Below are positions 16,414 through 23,958 of a stretch of 64,000 bases of DNA, piece by piece. Positions within the stretch are counted from its first letter, which is position 1; each line of letters begins with the position of its first letter. The translations under genes and the position numbers were made by a program. The DNA lies in NCBI GenBank assembly GCA_022843145.1, contig JALHOF010000004.1, positions 62,001 through 126,000 of the forward strand, written 5' to 3'. The notes beneath the pieces are model-generated. The model did not search any database, was not told the origin of the DNA, and saw nothing but the letters and a program-made list of their open reading frames with translations. Source of the DNA: Hyphomicrobium sp. (GTDB lineage: Bacteria > Pseudomonadota > Alphaproteobacteria > Rhizobiales > Hyphomicrobiaceae).

Positions 16414-17375
16414 TCATGACCTCCCGTAACGAGGTTCGGGCGCAAGATGCCCCATCGGCGGTCGGCGCTCATCCAGTGAACCATTGGAAGGATCAGACGA
16501 TTGAGCGCGACGAAGGCGAGCGCGCCGACGACCGCAGGCAGCGAGCTGCGCGGGACATCCTTCAGGACAAATCGCCGGGCCGTATCGAGCGAGAGCTGAC
16601 AGAGCTGCAGCACATCGTCACCGCGTTCAAAGTCGAGCTCGCGCTTGCAGAATGCGTTGTAGCGCTCGTCGCGGTGCTTGGGCGCGGCCTCGAACGACTT
16701 CTTGAGATTGTCGGACCCGCCCGTATAGGCGTTAGTGATGATCAGCCGGTCTTCGTCAAAGCCGGCGTCGCCGCCGACGCCGAAGACGTGCCGGTGATGT
16801 GCCATGATCTCACGCGCGAGCAAGAGGTGCTCAAAGCTGCGCCGTGCATCGGGCTGCGGTGATGGGAAAACATTCGAGAAGGTTTCGGTGACCATTCCGA
16901 CAATGGCTGGAACCTGCGTGACATTGGACAGCCAGAGCGGCCGCATCTGATTGCGGAAGAAGAGGACGAGGCACGTCAGTCCGTAGAGGACCCATGAGAA
17001 GCCCTGGCTGCGCACGCCGGGATCGACCAAGACCAACCCCATGTGCAGAACCTGAGCAGGCCTTGCGTGCAATTGCACGTCCATGATGGCGAGTGCGTTG
17101 AAGGCAATCGGCGCGCCCGTCTTGCGATCGTGCAGAATGGTGACGATCGAATTCTCGAGGCGATCCTGGTCGCCGGTCAGAATGCCATAGTCGAGATCGC
17201 TGCCGGGAAGTGTGTGCCGCGCGATGGCGCGGAGGTCCGCGAGCAGTTGGTCCCGGTCCTCGGGCTGCATCCAACGTCCAGGCCGCTCGACGATCCGGGC
17301 CGTTACCTCGGAGCTCGGGCGCATACTCAGATCAAGGTAATCTTGGGTTAACGCGTTGTACCAAACCTTGAGCAT
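16410..17375 (-). CDS. GNAT-like putative N-acyltransferase with C-terminal hydrophobic segment (E1-operon gene 1)
   Basis: 321 aa; ATG at 17375. The middle has a GNAT-like acyl-CoA loop (VDPGVRSQGFSWVLYGL) preceded by beta-strand-like MGLVLVDPG, and the overall pattern resembles bacterial N-acyl amino acid synthase-like proteins (inference). The C-terminal part contains a hydrophobic helix (SSLPAVVGALAFVALNRLIL) that may associate with membrane. It is the first gene of the five-gene operon and its stop overlaps the E1-like start by 4 nt. Function unproven; a lipid-amide or acyl-peptide step would fit the context. Confidence 0.65.
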   Translation of the reverse strand: MLKVWYNALTQDYLDLSMRPSSEVTARIVERPGRWMQPEDRDQLLADLRAIARHTLPGSDLDYGILTGDQDRLENSIVTILHDRKTGAPIAFNALAIMDVQLHARPAQVLHMGLVLVDPGVRSQGFSWVLYGLTCLVLFFRNQMRPLWLSNVTQVPAIVGMVTETFSNVFPSPQPDARRSFEHLLLAREIMAHHRHVFGVGGDAGFDEDRLIITNAYTGGSDNLKKSFEAAPKHRDERYNAFCKRELDFERGDDVLQLCQLSLDTARRFVLKDVPRSSLPAVVGALAFVALNRLILPMVHWMSADRRWGILRPNLVTGGHE

Positions 17376-17470
17376 TGCCGTCCCCCAGACGAAGACGGCA
17401 AGCTACTACGATCACAGTGAATTCCGTGTAAAGAGAGCGTCGCTCTGGTTCTGTCGGCCGGGTTGTCAGA

Positions 17471-17506
17471 CGCCGTGACGTGGCGCGACGCCGCCACGTC
17501 ACGGCG
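17471..17506. promoter_or_regulatory. Perfect 15-bp inverted repeat, candidate operator
   Basis: CGCCGTGACGTGGCG (17471-17485) and CGCCACGTCACGGCG (17492-17506) are exact reverse complements separated by 6 bases. It lies in the 284-bp region between the minus-strand E1/GNAT operon and the plus-strand DGPF genes, about 95 bases upstream of the operon start. No U-tract follows on either strand, which argues against a terminator. A dimeric repressor or activator site controlling one or both directions is the best reading; the regulator is not in the window. Confidence 0.6.
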
Positions 17507-17659
17507 CGAAATTTCCCGCTTTTCATGCACTTGACGTATCGCCACATTTTTTATCGAAACCATGTCGGACAGCGGGTGGCGAGATCGTCCTTGGGTCAGA
17601 ACTGTCCATCAGAGCTGTCCAAGTGATGGCCGCGCCACACTGAACAAGGGAGCATCGAC

Positions 17660-18091
17660 ATGAAGGTCATGGTCATCGTCAAAGCCAGCAAGGGCTCGGA
17701 AGCCGGCGAGATGCCGAGCCAGCAACTGCTGACCGAAATGGGCAACTACAACGAGGAACTGGTCAAGGCCGGCATCCTGCTCGCAGGCGATGGCTTGCAT
17801 CCGAGCGCCAAAGGAAAGCGAGTGCGCTTTTCCGGAAAGGACCGTGTCGTCATCGATGGCCCGTTCGCGGAGACCAAGGAGCTGATCGCCGGTTACTGGT
17901 TGTGGCAGGTCGGCTCGATGGACGAGGCGATTGCGTGGCTGAAGCGCTGCCCGAACCCGCACGACGAGACGACCGAAGTCGAGATCCGCCCGGTCTTCGA
18001 GGCCGCGGATTTCGGCGAAGCGTTCACTCCGGAGTTGCGGGACCAGGAAGAGCGCATCTTCGCCGAAGCCAAGAAAAATGCCAAGCTTTGA
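17660..18091 (+). CDS. YCII/DGPF-domain protein
   Basis: 143 aa. MKVMVIVKASKGSEAGEM opens a ferredoxin-like DGPF fold and the eponymous motif appears as VIDGPFAETKELIAGYWLW. Such proteins are the usual chromosomal partners and targets of ECF42 sigma factors; biochemical function is unknown although weak enzymatic activity has been suspected for YciI relatives. A ribosome site (caaggga) precedes the ATG. It is the first of three tightly spaced genes with a second DGPF protein and the sigma factor. Confidence 0.9.
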   Translation: MKVMVIVKASKGSEAGEMPSQQLLTEMGNYNEELVKAGILLAGDGLHPSAKGKRVRFSGKDRVVIDGPFAETKELIAGYWLWQVGSMDEAIAWLKRCPNPHDETTEVEIRPVFEAADFGEAFTPELRDQEERIFAEAKKNAKL

Positions 18092-18138
18092 TCCCAGCCG
18101 GATGCATGCAGAGACCGCAATTCGAAGAGGTATAGAAC

Positions 18139-18513
18139 ATGCAATACGCCATCCTTTGCTACCACGACGAGAAGGTCACTTGCGCCTGGTCGCAGGAGCA
18201 TGACGACGCGATCATGAACAAGCTTGGCGTCGTGATGGAGCGGCTGACGAAGGAGCGCAAACTCGGACCGGTGGCGCGACTGCTGCCGACCACAGCCGCA
18301 ACGACGCTGCGCAAGGATCGCGAGCCGCCCATCGTCGTCGATGGGCCGTTCGCCGAAACCAAGGAACAGTTGCTCGGCTTCTACATCGTCGACTGCGCGT
18401 CTCTGGATGAAGTCCTGGACATCGCGCGCGAGTTGGGAGCAGTCAATCCCGGGGGCGCCTATGAGATCCGGCCTGTCGGGATGTTCTTCGACGCATCGGC
18501 TGTCGCGTCATGA
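18139..18513 (+). CDS. YCII/DGPF-domain protein (second copy)
   Basis: 124 aa; MQYAILCYHDEKVTCAW and PPIVVDGPFAETKEQLLGFYIVDC are typical of the DGPF family, with the HDE and DGPF blocks intact. It is diverged from the neighbour at 17660 rather than a recent duplicate. Its stop overlaps the sigma-factor start by 4 nt (ATGA, 18510-18513), so the two are co-translated, the standard layout of ECF42 loci. Confidence 0.9.
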   Translation: MQYAILCYHDEKVTCAWSQEHDDAIMNKLGVVMERLTKERKLGPVARLLPTTAATTLRKDREPPIVVDGPFAETKEQLLGFYIVDCASLDEVLDIARELGAVNPGGAYEIRPVGMFFDASAVAS

Positions 18514-19754
18514 GCGATACCGGCTGGATCGGTAACGTGGTGACAGCCGCACGGCCGAAGGCGGTCGCCGCGCTGCTCAGATATTTCCGCAATCTCGATA
18601 TCGCGGAAGAGGCGTTTCAGGAAGCCTCGTTGCGGGCCCTGAAATCGTGGCCGAAGAACGGGCCTCCGCGGGATACCGCTGCATGGTTGATCATGGTGGC
18701 CAAGAATGCCGGGATCGACAGCATGCGGCGAACGAGCCGGCATGATCCGCTGCCGCCCGAGGCCAATATCTCGGATTTGTCGGACATCGAAACGGTGACT
18801 GTCGAGCAGATCGACGAGGCGGCCTACAGCGACGACATTCTGCGGCTCCTATTCATCTGCTGTCATCCGGATCTTCCCGCCACGCAGCAGATCGCGCTCG
18901 CCTTGCGCATCGTCTCGGGCCTGTCGGTCAAGCAGATCGCGCGCGCCTTTCTCGTTACGGAGGCCGCGATGGAACAACGCATCACGCGCGCCAAGGCCCG
19001 CGTCGCCAATGCCGACGTTCCGTTCGAAACGCCAAGCGCCATTGAACGAAGCGATCGTGTCGCCGCAGTGGCCGCTATGCTTTATCTCGTTTTCAACGAG
19101 GGCTACACGACCAGCGTGGCCGAGCAGGGCGCCAAGGCGGTGTTGTGCGAAGAAGCCATTCGTCTCTCGCGCTTGTTGCTGGGGATTTATCCGACCGAAC
19201 CGGAGGTCATGGCACTGACGGCGCTGATGCTGCTGCAGCATGCCCGCTCGGACGCCCGCTTCGATGCCGACGGCATGGTGATCCTGCTCGATGCGCAGGA
19301 TCGCTCGCGCTGGAATCGCAACAAGATCGCCGAGGGCCTTGCGCTGATCGACAAGGCTATTCGCCATCGCCGGCCCGGCCCCTACCAGATACAAGCCGCC
19401 ATTGCCGCGCTGCATGCCCGCGCCGCACGCGCGGAGGAAACCGATTGGCAGCAGATCGAGCTGCTCTATGGGACGCTGGAGCGTCTGCAGCCGTCTCCGG
19501 TCATCACGCTCAACCGCGCTGTCGCCGTGTCGAAAGCACGGGGCGCCGAAGCCGCTCTGGCCATGATCGAGCCGCTGGCCGACAAGCTCGGCAGCTATTT
19601 CTATTTCCATGGTGCACGCGGGGCATTCCTGACCGAGCTTGGTCGTGCGCAGGATGCACGGATCGCGTTCGATCGCGCCGTGGCCCTCGCGAATACGCCG
19701 GCGGAAGCCGCGCATATCCGGATGCAGATCGATCAACTGACCAATTCGAATTAG
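18510..19754 (+). CDS. ECF sigma factor, ECF42 (DGPF-associated) type
   Basis: 414 aa. Sigma region 2 is at the N-terminus (YFRNLDIAEEAFQEASLRALKSWP, DTAAWLIMVAKNAGID) and region 4 is near 130-170 (RLLFICCHPDLPATQQIALALRIVSGLSVKQIARAFLV). A long C-terminal extension follows, rich in TPR-like helices, beginning AAMLYLVFNEGYT. This extension replaces an anti-sigma factor in the ECF42 group, and DGPF genes next door are the known hallmark targets. It is coupled to the upstream DGPF gene by a 4-nt overlap. No anti-sigma gene is present. Confidence 0.92.
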   Translation: MSDTGWIGNVVTAARPKAVAALLRYFRNLDIAEEAFQEASLRALKSWPKNGPPRDTAAWLIMVAKNAGIDSMRRTSRHDPLPPEANISDLSDIETVTVEQIDEAAYSDDILRLLFICCHPDLPATQQIALALRIVSGLSVKQIARAFLVTEAAMEQRITRAKARVANADVPFETPSAIERSDRVAAVAAMLYLVFNEGYTTSVAEQGAKAVLCEEAIRLSRLLLGIYPTEPEVMALTALMLLQHARSDARFDADGMVILLDAQDRSRWNRNKIAEGLALIDKAIRHRRPGPYQIQAAIAALHARAARAEETDWQQIELLYGTLERLQPSPVITLNRAVAVSKARGAEAALAMIEPLADKLGSYFYFHGARGAFLTELGRAQDARIAFDRAVALANTPAEAAHIRMQIDQLTNSN

Positions 19755-19906
19755 CCGTCGGGGCTCGACGCTTCCGTGCGGAGCATCCGGAACTAGGCAG
19801 AACGTTCGACTGCACGGTGCCACAGCTCGCCCGGCAAGACCGGCAGCCGCCGATGACGACGACAAGGTGACCATGTCAACTCAAGTCAACAGAAAGGCGT
19901 TTCTCC

Positions 19907-20704
19907 ATGAGCTACACCGATCTCTTTGTCCTGCCCGTCCCCAACAGCAAGTCCGCCGAGTACAAGGATCTCGCCGAGCTGTCGGCCCAGGTCTGGCTCG
20001 ATCATGGAGCACTGTCCTACGTCGAGTACAAGGCCGACGACGTGGATCCGGGTAAGTGGACCTCGTTTCCGCAGAGCGTGGATCTCAAGGACGGCGAGTA
20101 CGTCGTCGTCGCGATCATCACGTACCGCTCGCGCGCGCACCGCGACGAAGTCAACGCCAAGGCGATGAAGGATCCGCGCATGGCCTGCATGGACCCGAAA
20201 ACGATGCCGTTCGATGGCAAGCGCATGTTCTGGGGTGGCTTCAAGCAGTTTGCCGGAACGGCTCCCGCATCGCCGTCGATCCAGCCGTATCTGTTTTTTC
20301 GAGGTCGCTGTGAGGAAGCGATCGAATTCTATAGGACCACTCTCGGTGCCGAGGTCGGCATGGTCATGCGCTTCAGCGACAACCCGGACAAGCCCCCGAG
20401 CGAGGCGGTCTCGGCCGATCTGGACAACAAGATCATGCACGCCGAAGTGCGCATCGCCGGCACCGACCTGATGATGTCGGATGGCATGAAGTCAGGCCCG
20501 CTCGACTTTCAGTGCATGTCTCTGGCACTGAGCGTGCAGACGGAAGCCGAAGCCGACCGCATGTTCCATGCGCTGGCAAAAGATGGGACGATCCAGATGC
20601 CGATCGGCCCGAGTTTCTTCTCGCCGAGGTTCGGCGCCGTGGCCGACAAGTTCGGCGTGTCCTGGATGATCATGGTGCCGCCGAAGTCCGATCCGGCACC
20701 ATGA
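19907..20704 (+). CDS. DUF1428-VOC (PhnB-like) fusion protein
   Basis: 265 aa made of two parts. Residues 1-118 are DUF1428 (MSYTDLFVLPVP, HGALSYVEY, VVVAIITYRSRAHRDEVNAK, KRMFWGGFK). After a short linker, residues 127-262 are a PhnB-type VOC/glyoxalase fold domain (QPYLFFRGRCEEAIEFYRTTLGAEV, HAEVRIAGTDLMMSDG, FGVSWMIM). Both families are commonly found near ECF42 sigma factors as separate genes; here they are joined. A ribosome site (aaaggcgttt) precedes the ATG. It is 152 bases after the sigma gene and probably part of its regulon; catalytic role unknown. Confidence 0.88.
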   Translation: MSYTDLFVLPVPNSKSAEYKDLAELSAQVWLDHGALSYVEYKADDVDPGKWTSFPQSVDLKDGEYVVVAIITYRSRAHRDEVNAKAMKDPRMACMDPKTMPFDGKRMFWGGFKQFAGTAPASPSIQPYLFFRGRCEEAIEFYRTTLGAEVGMVMRFSDNPDKPPSEAVSADLDNKIMHAEVRIAGTDLMMSDGMKSGPLDFQCMSLALSVQTEAEADRMFHALAKDGTIQMPIGPSFFSPRFGAVADKFGVSWMIMVPPKSDPAP

Positions 20705-20888
20705 GGTCACGGGAAAGTCCAGGCGTACGGCGGTTCCGATCCAGCGCGGCGCTCGAGGTTCGGAAATGCGTTGCGATGGGCAATGCGCTTTGCGAGCCGC
20801 AATGCTATTTGATGGCCTCGCCGCGAATTGGCTGTCGAGGCCAATCGGCTTATCGCTTGCCCTGACGACGGACGTGCGCTGGAGTACC

Positions 20889-21632
20889 ATGACCGAGAAC
20901 AAGCGACGCGACGTGTTGCAGCCGGTCGACGAGCAGGCCCGCAGGCTGGCGAAGGAACTTGTCAGAACGGCGCGCTATGCGGCGCTCGGCACGCTCGATG
21001 CTGAGTTGGGCAGCCCATCCGTCAGCCGCGTGGCGATCGCCACCTTTACCAACGGCGACCCCGGCTTCTTCATCTCGTCCCTCGCGGCGCACCAACGAAA
21101 TCTCGTCAAGGATGGCCGATGCTCGCTGCTCTTGGGCGAGCCGGGCAAGGGCGATCCACTCGCCTATCCCAGATTGACGTTGATTGGTGAAGCGGTGGTG
21201 CTTCAAGCCGGGCCGGTCCGCGATGCGTTTCGCGCGCGGTATCGCCAGCGTAACGCAAAGAGCAAGCTCTACGAGGATCTGCCCGATTTTACCTACTGGC
21301 ACGTCCGGCCCGTCAAGGTTTCACTCAACGCGGGCTTCGGAAGAGCCTTTGCGCTTGCTCCATCCGATCTCGAAATCGACTCACGAGCGAGCACCGGGTG
21401 GGCCGAAGCCGAACCGGGCGTCATCCAACACATGAACGACGACCACGCTGCGGCGATCGCGGTCTATGCCAAGAAGGCTGGCGGTGACGGTGATGGCTGG
21501 CGCCTGGCGTGCATCGACCCGGAAGGTCTCGATCTCGTCAGAAACGATGAGATCAGGCGGCTATGGTTCGAAACTCCGCTGCAGTCGGGCAGTGAGATTC
21601 GCCAGTGCCTCGTGTCGCTGGCGCGCAGCTGA
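20889..21632 (+). CDS. HugZ-like pyridoxamine 5'-phosphate oxidase-fold protein
   Basis: 247 aa from ATG 20889 (MTENKRRDVLQ); the frame extends up to 20766 but without family-like sequence. The N-terminal split-barrel flavin/haem fold (ALGTLDAELGSPSVSRVAIATF, GFFISSLAAHQRNL, RCSLLLGEPGKGDPLAYPRLTL) is followed by a DUF2470-like C-terminal domain (EPGVIQHMNDDHAAAIAVYAK, IDPEGLDL). This two-domain layout is that of HugZ/HutZ haem-utilisation proteins, though many relatives only bind FMN or haem. No haem uptake gene is adjacent. Confidence 0.85.
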   Translation: MTENKRRDVLQPVDEQARRLAKELVRTARYAALGTLDAELGSPSVSRVAIATFTNGDPGFFISSLAAHQRNLVKDGRCSLLLGEPGKGDPLAYPRLTLIGEAVVLQAGPVRDAFRARYRQRNAKSKLYEDLPDFTYWHVRPVKVSLNAGFGRAFALAPSDLEIDSRASTGWAEAEPGVIQHMNDDHAAAIAVYAKKAGGDGDGWRLACIDPEGLDLVRNDEIRRLWFETPLQSGSEIRQCLVSLARS

Positions 21633-21688
21633 AATTGCGCAACGAACGTCTGGCGCCGCGACCCTGATCGGTGACGTGAATTTCGCCG

Positions 21689-22504
21689 TCAGTGCGCGTC
21701 CACGATCTCGTCGGTCCAGACCTTGAACCCCTCGAGCGTATTCAAGCCGAACGTGGTGATCATGGCCACATCCGCAGCGTCGCGTCCGCGTGCGATGAGG
21801 ACGCGCCCGATCCGCCGAGAGTTGTTGCGCGGATCGAACGTGTGCCAGTGCCCGTCGAGGTAGGCTTCGAACCAGCCCGCGAAATCGCCCGGAGGGTATG
21901 GCGGCGGCGTGCCGACGTCGCCGAGGTAGCCGGTGCAGTACCGCGCCGGGATGTTGAGCGCGCGGCAGAACGCGATGGCGAGATGGGCATAGTCGCGGCA
22001 GACGCCTTTCTCCTCGTGATAGGCTTCCGAAGCGGTTCGCGTCACGCGGGCGAATTGGTATCCGAATGTGATCCGCTGGTGGACGTAGTCGCAGACGGCT
22101 TGCACACGGTCCCACCCTGGAGCGGTGTGACCGAACAAAGACCACGACAGATCGAGCAACTGATCGCTGTCGCAGAACCGGCTCGCCAGGAGAAAGACCA
22201 GGGCATCTTCCGGCAGCTCTTCGACCGGCGTCTGGCGTGCGCCGTGCGCCTCCGGATCCGGCAAGCCGCTGTCGAATATGACGGCATCCGTGGTGATGCG
22301 GACCTTGCCGGCCGGGGCCACGATCCGGCTGCACCAGTTGCCATAGCCGTCCCGATACCCGGAGATCGGCGTGGCGGGATCGATCAGGATATTGTCCGCT
22401 CCGACCAGGTCCGAGACGCGCGAATAATGCACGTTGAGCATCAAGATCGCCGGTGTCGGCTGCGGGAAGTGATAGAGCAGTTCGTAGCCGACGCGGAGCT
22501 TCAT
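21689..22504 (-). CDS. Transglutaminase-like cysteine protease-fold protein
   Basis: 271 aa with the N-terminal bacterial transglutaminase-associated beta domain (MKLRVGYELLYHFPQPTPAIL) and a transglutaminase core. The catalytic triad is visible as C169 in EEKGVCRDYAHLAI, H221 in GHWHTFDPRN and D224. Actual activities in the family are amidase or peptidase rather than cross-linking in many cases. It stands alone, transcribed away from the RND genes; substrate unknown. Confidence 0.88.
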   Translation of the reverse strand: MKLRVGYELLYHFPQPTPAILMLNVHYSRVSDLVGADNILIDPATPISGYRDGYGNWCSRIVAPAGKVRITTDAVIFDSGLPDPEAHGARQTPVEELPEDALVFLLASRFCDSDQLLDLSWSLFGHTAPGWDRVQAVCDYVHQRITFGYQFARVTRTASEAYHEEKGVCRDYAHLAIAFCRALNIPARYCTGYLGDVGTPPPYPPGDFAGWFEAYLDGHWHTFDPRNNSRRIGRVLIARGRDAADVAMITTFGLNTLEGFKVWTDEIVDAH

Positions 22505-22842
22505 GGTTCAACCTTTCGCGGCGATCCCGGGCGTGCATTGAAGCACCGGCTCAGACCGAATTTTCTGGTGTTCCGCGCGATCACGCGAAAATCGTCGGCT
22601 GGAAGGCGTTGCGCCTCGTGACCCTAGCACGCGGTCGTCGCTGCAGTGCAATAATTGCGTCCCTGCGACATGCGCCAGACGTCCGTTGAACGAGACCCGC
22701 TCTCAATTTCGCGTTCGAGTGTTGTGGCCCATGACGTGCGGCCGGTGACGATCGTGTCTAACGAGCCGCTTTCACAGTGGCCGGACCTCGGAATTTGGAG
22801 CAAAATGCTTCTATGCCATGACCCGCAACGGGGAGCAGCCCC
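22505..22842. other. Divergent intergenic region (transglutaminase-like / RND)
   Basis: 338 bases without a supported gene. It must contain the promoters of the minus-strand transglutaminase-like gene and of the plus-strand RND operon. A purine-rich ribosome site (ggggagcagcccc) lies directly before the adaptor ATG at 22843. No palindrome convincing enough to call an operator was found. Confidence 0.4.
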
Positions 22843-23958
22843 ATGTCGCAATCGATCCCGCGCTACATTCTCGTGTTGGCAGCCGCAGGCGCGGCCGTCG
22901 TGCTCGCGTACATGGTGCTCCAATCGCGCGGCGGGAAGGTCGAACAGCAGCACACCGATGTACGTCCGGTGCGCTCGATGGTGGTCGAGCCCAGGTCGAT
23001 CGACGACGACCGCCAGGCGGTCGGCGAAATCCGGCCTCGGCAAGAGAGCGATCTCGGCTTCCGCGTCTCGGGAAAGGTCGTGTCGCGCGCCGTGGACATC
23101 GGCGTCACGGTGAAAGCCGGCGATTTGCTGGCCCGGCTCGAAGAGCAGGATTTCCAGAACAAGCTGCGCGCGGCCGAAGCCGATCTCGCGTCCGCGGAAG
23201 CCGTGCTGACCGAGGCGGCGGCCAGCGAGGATCGTCAGACGCAACTCTTGGCGAAGGGCGTGACCACACGCTCGAATTACGATGCGGCGCTGAAGAACAG
23301 GCGCTCGGCGGAAGCAAAGCTCGAATCGACGAAGGCAGCGCTGTCGCTGGCCAGCGACCAGCTGAAATACACCGAGCTGCGCGCCGACTTCGACGGGATC
23401 GTGACGGGCGTGGGCGCCGAGCCAGGACAGGTCGTCAACCTCGGACAGATGGTGGTTCGTCTCGCCAAGCCGGACGGCGTCGACGCCGTGTTCAACATCG
23501 CCGAGTCCGCCTTCCGCGACCGCAAGCCCGAAGAACGGCCGCAGATCATCGTCACCTTGCTCAGCAATCCCGGCATCGTCTCCGAGGGCGTGGTGCGCGA
23601 GGTGTCGCCCGTGGCCGATCAGACAACGCGCACCTATCAAGTCAAAGTGACGCTGTCCAATCCACCGCCAGCAATGCGCTTCGGCGCGAGCGTCGCCGGC
23701 CGGCTCAAGGAGAAGACGGCCGCCGTCGTCGTGCTGCCCGGCAGCGCTCTCTTCGATAAGGACGGCAAGCCCGCTGTCTGGGTGTATGACAAGTCGACGT
23801 CCGAAGTCGCGCTGAAGCCGGTCACCGTGGCCCGCTTCGAGGCGAACCGGGTTGTCCTCAGCGGCGGGCTCGACAAGGGGCAGATCGTCGTCACCGCCGG
23901 CGTCAACCGTTTGCGCGCCGGACAGAAGGTGAGGCTTGCAGGCGAGACGCAGCCATGA
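22843..23958 (+). CDS. RND efflux periplasmic adaptor (membrane fusion protein)
   Basis: 371 aa. An N-terminal anchor or signal (residues 5-25) is followed by the lipoyl half-motif (GEIRPRQESDLGFRVSGKV...VKAGDLLARLEEQDF), a coiled-coil hairpin (LRAAEADLASAEAVL to LASDQLKYTEL), the second lipoyl half (RADFDGIVTGVGAEPGQVV), a beta-barrel and a membrane-proximal end (VVTAGVNRLRAGQKVRL). It bridges the inner-membrane pump encoded next (4-nt overlap) to an outer-membrane channel. No TolC-like gene is present, so a channel from elsewhere is used. Confidence 0.93.
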   Translation: MSQSIPRYILVLAAAGAAVVLAYMVLQSRGGKVEQQHTDVRPVRSMVVEPRSIDDDRQAVGEIRPRQESDLGFRVSGKVVSRAVDIGVTVKAGDLLARLEEQDFQNKLRAAEADLASAEAVLTEAAASEDRQTQLLAKGVTTRSNYDAALKNRRSAEAKLESTKAALSLASDQLKYTELRADFDGIVTGVGAEPGQVVNLGQMVVRLAKPDGVDAVFNIAESAFRDRKPEERPQIIVTLLSNPGIVSEGVVREVSPVADQTTRTYQVKVTLSNPPPAMRFGASVAGRLKEKTAAVVVLPGSALFDKDGKPAVWVYDKSTSEVALKPVTVARFEANRVVLSGGLDKGQIVVTAGVNRLRAGQKVRLAGETQP

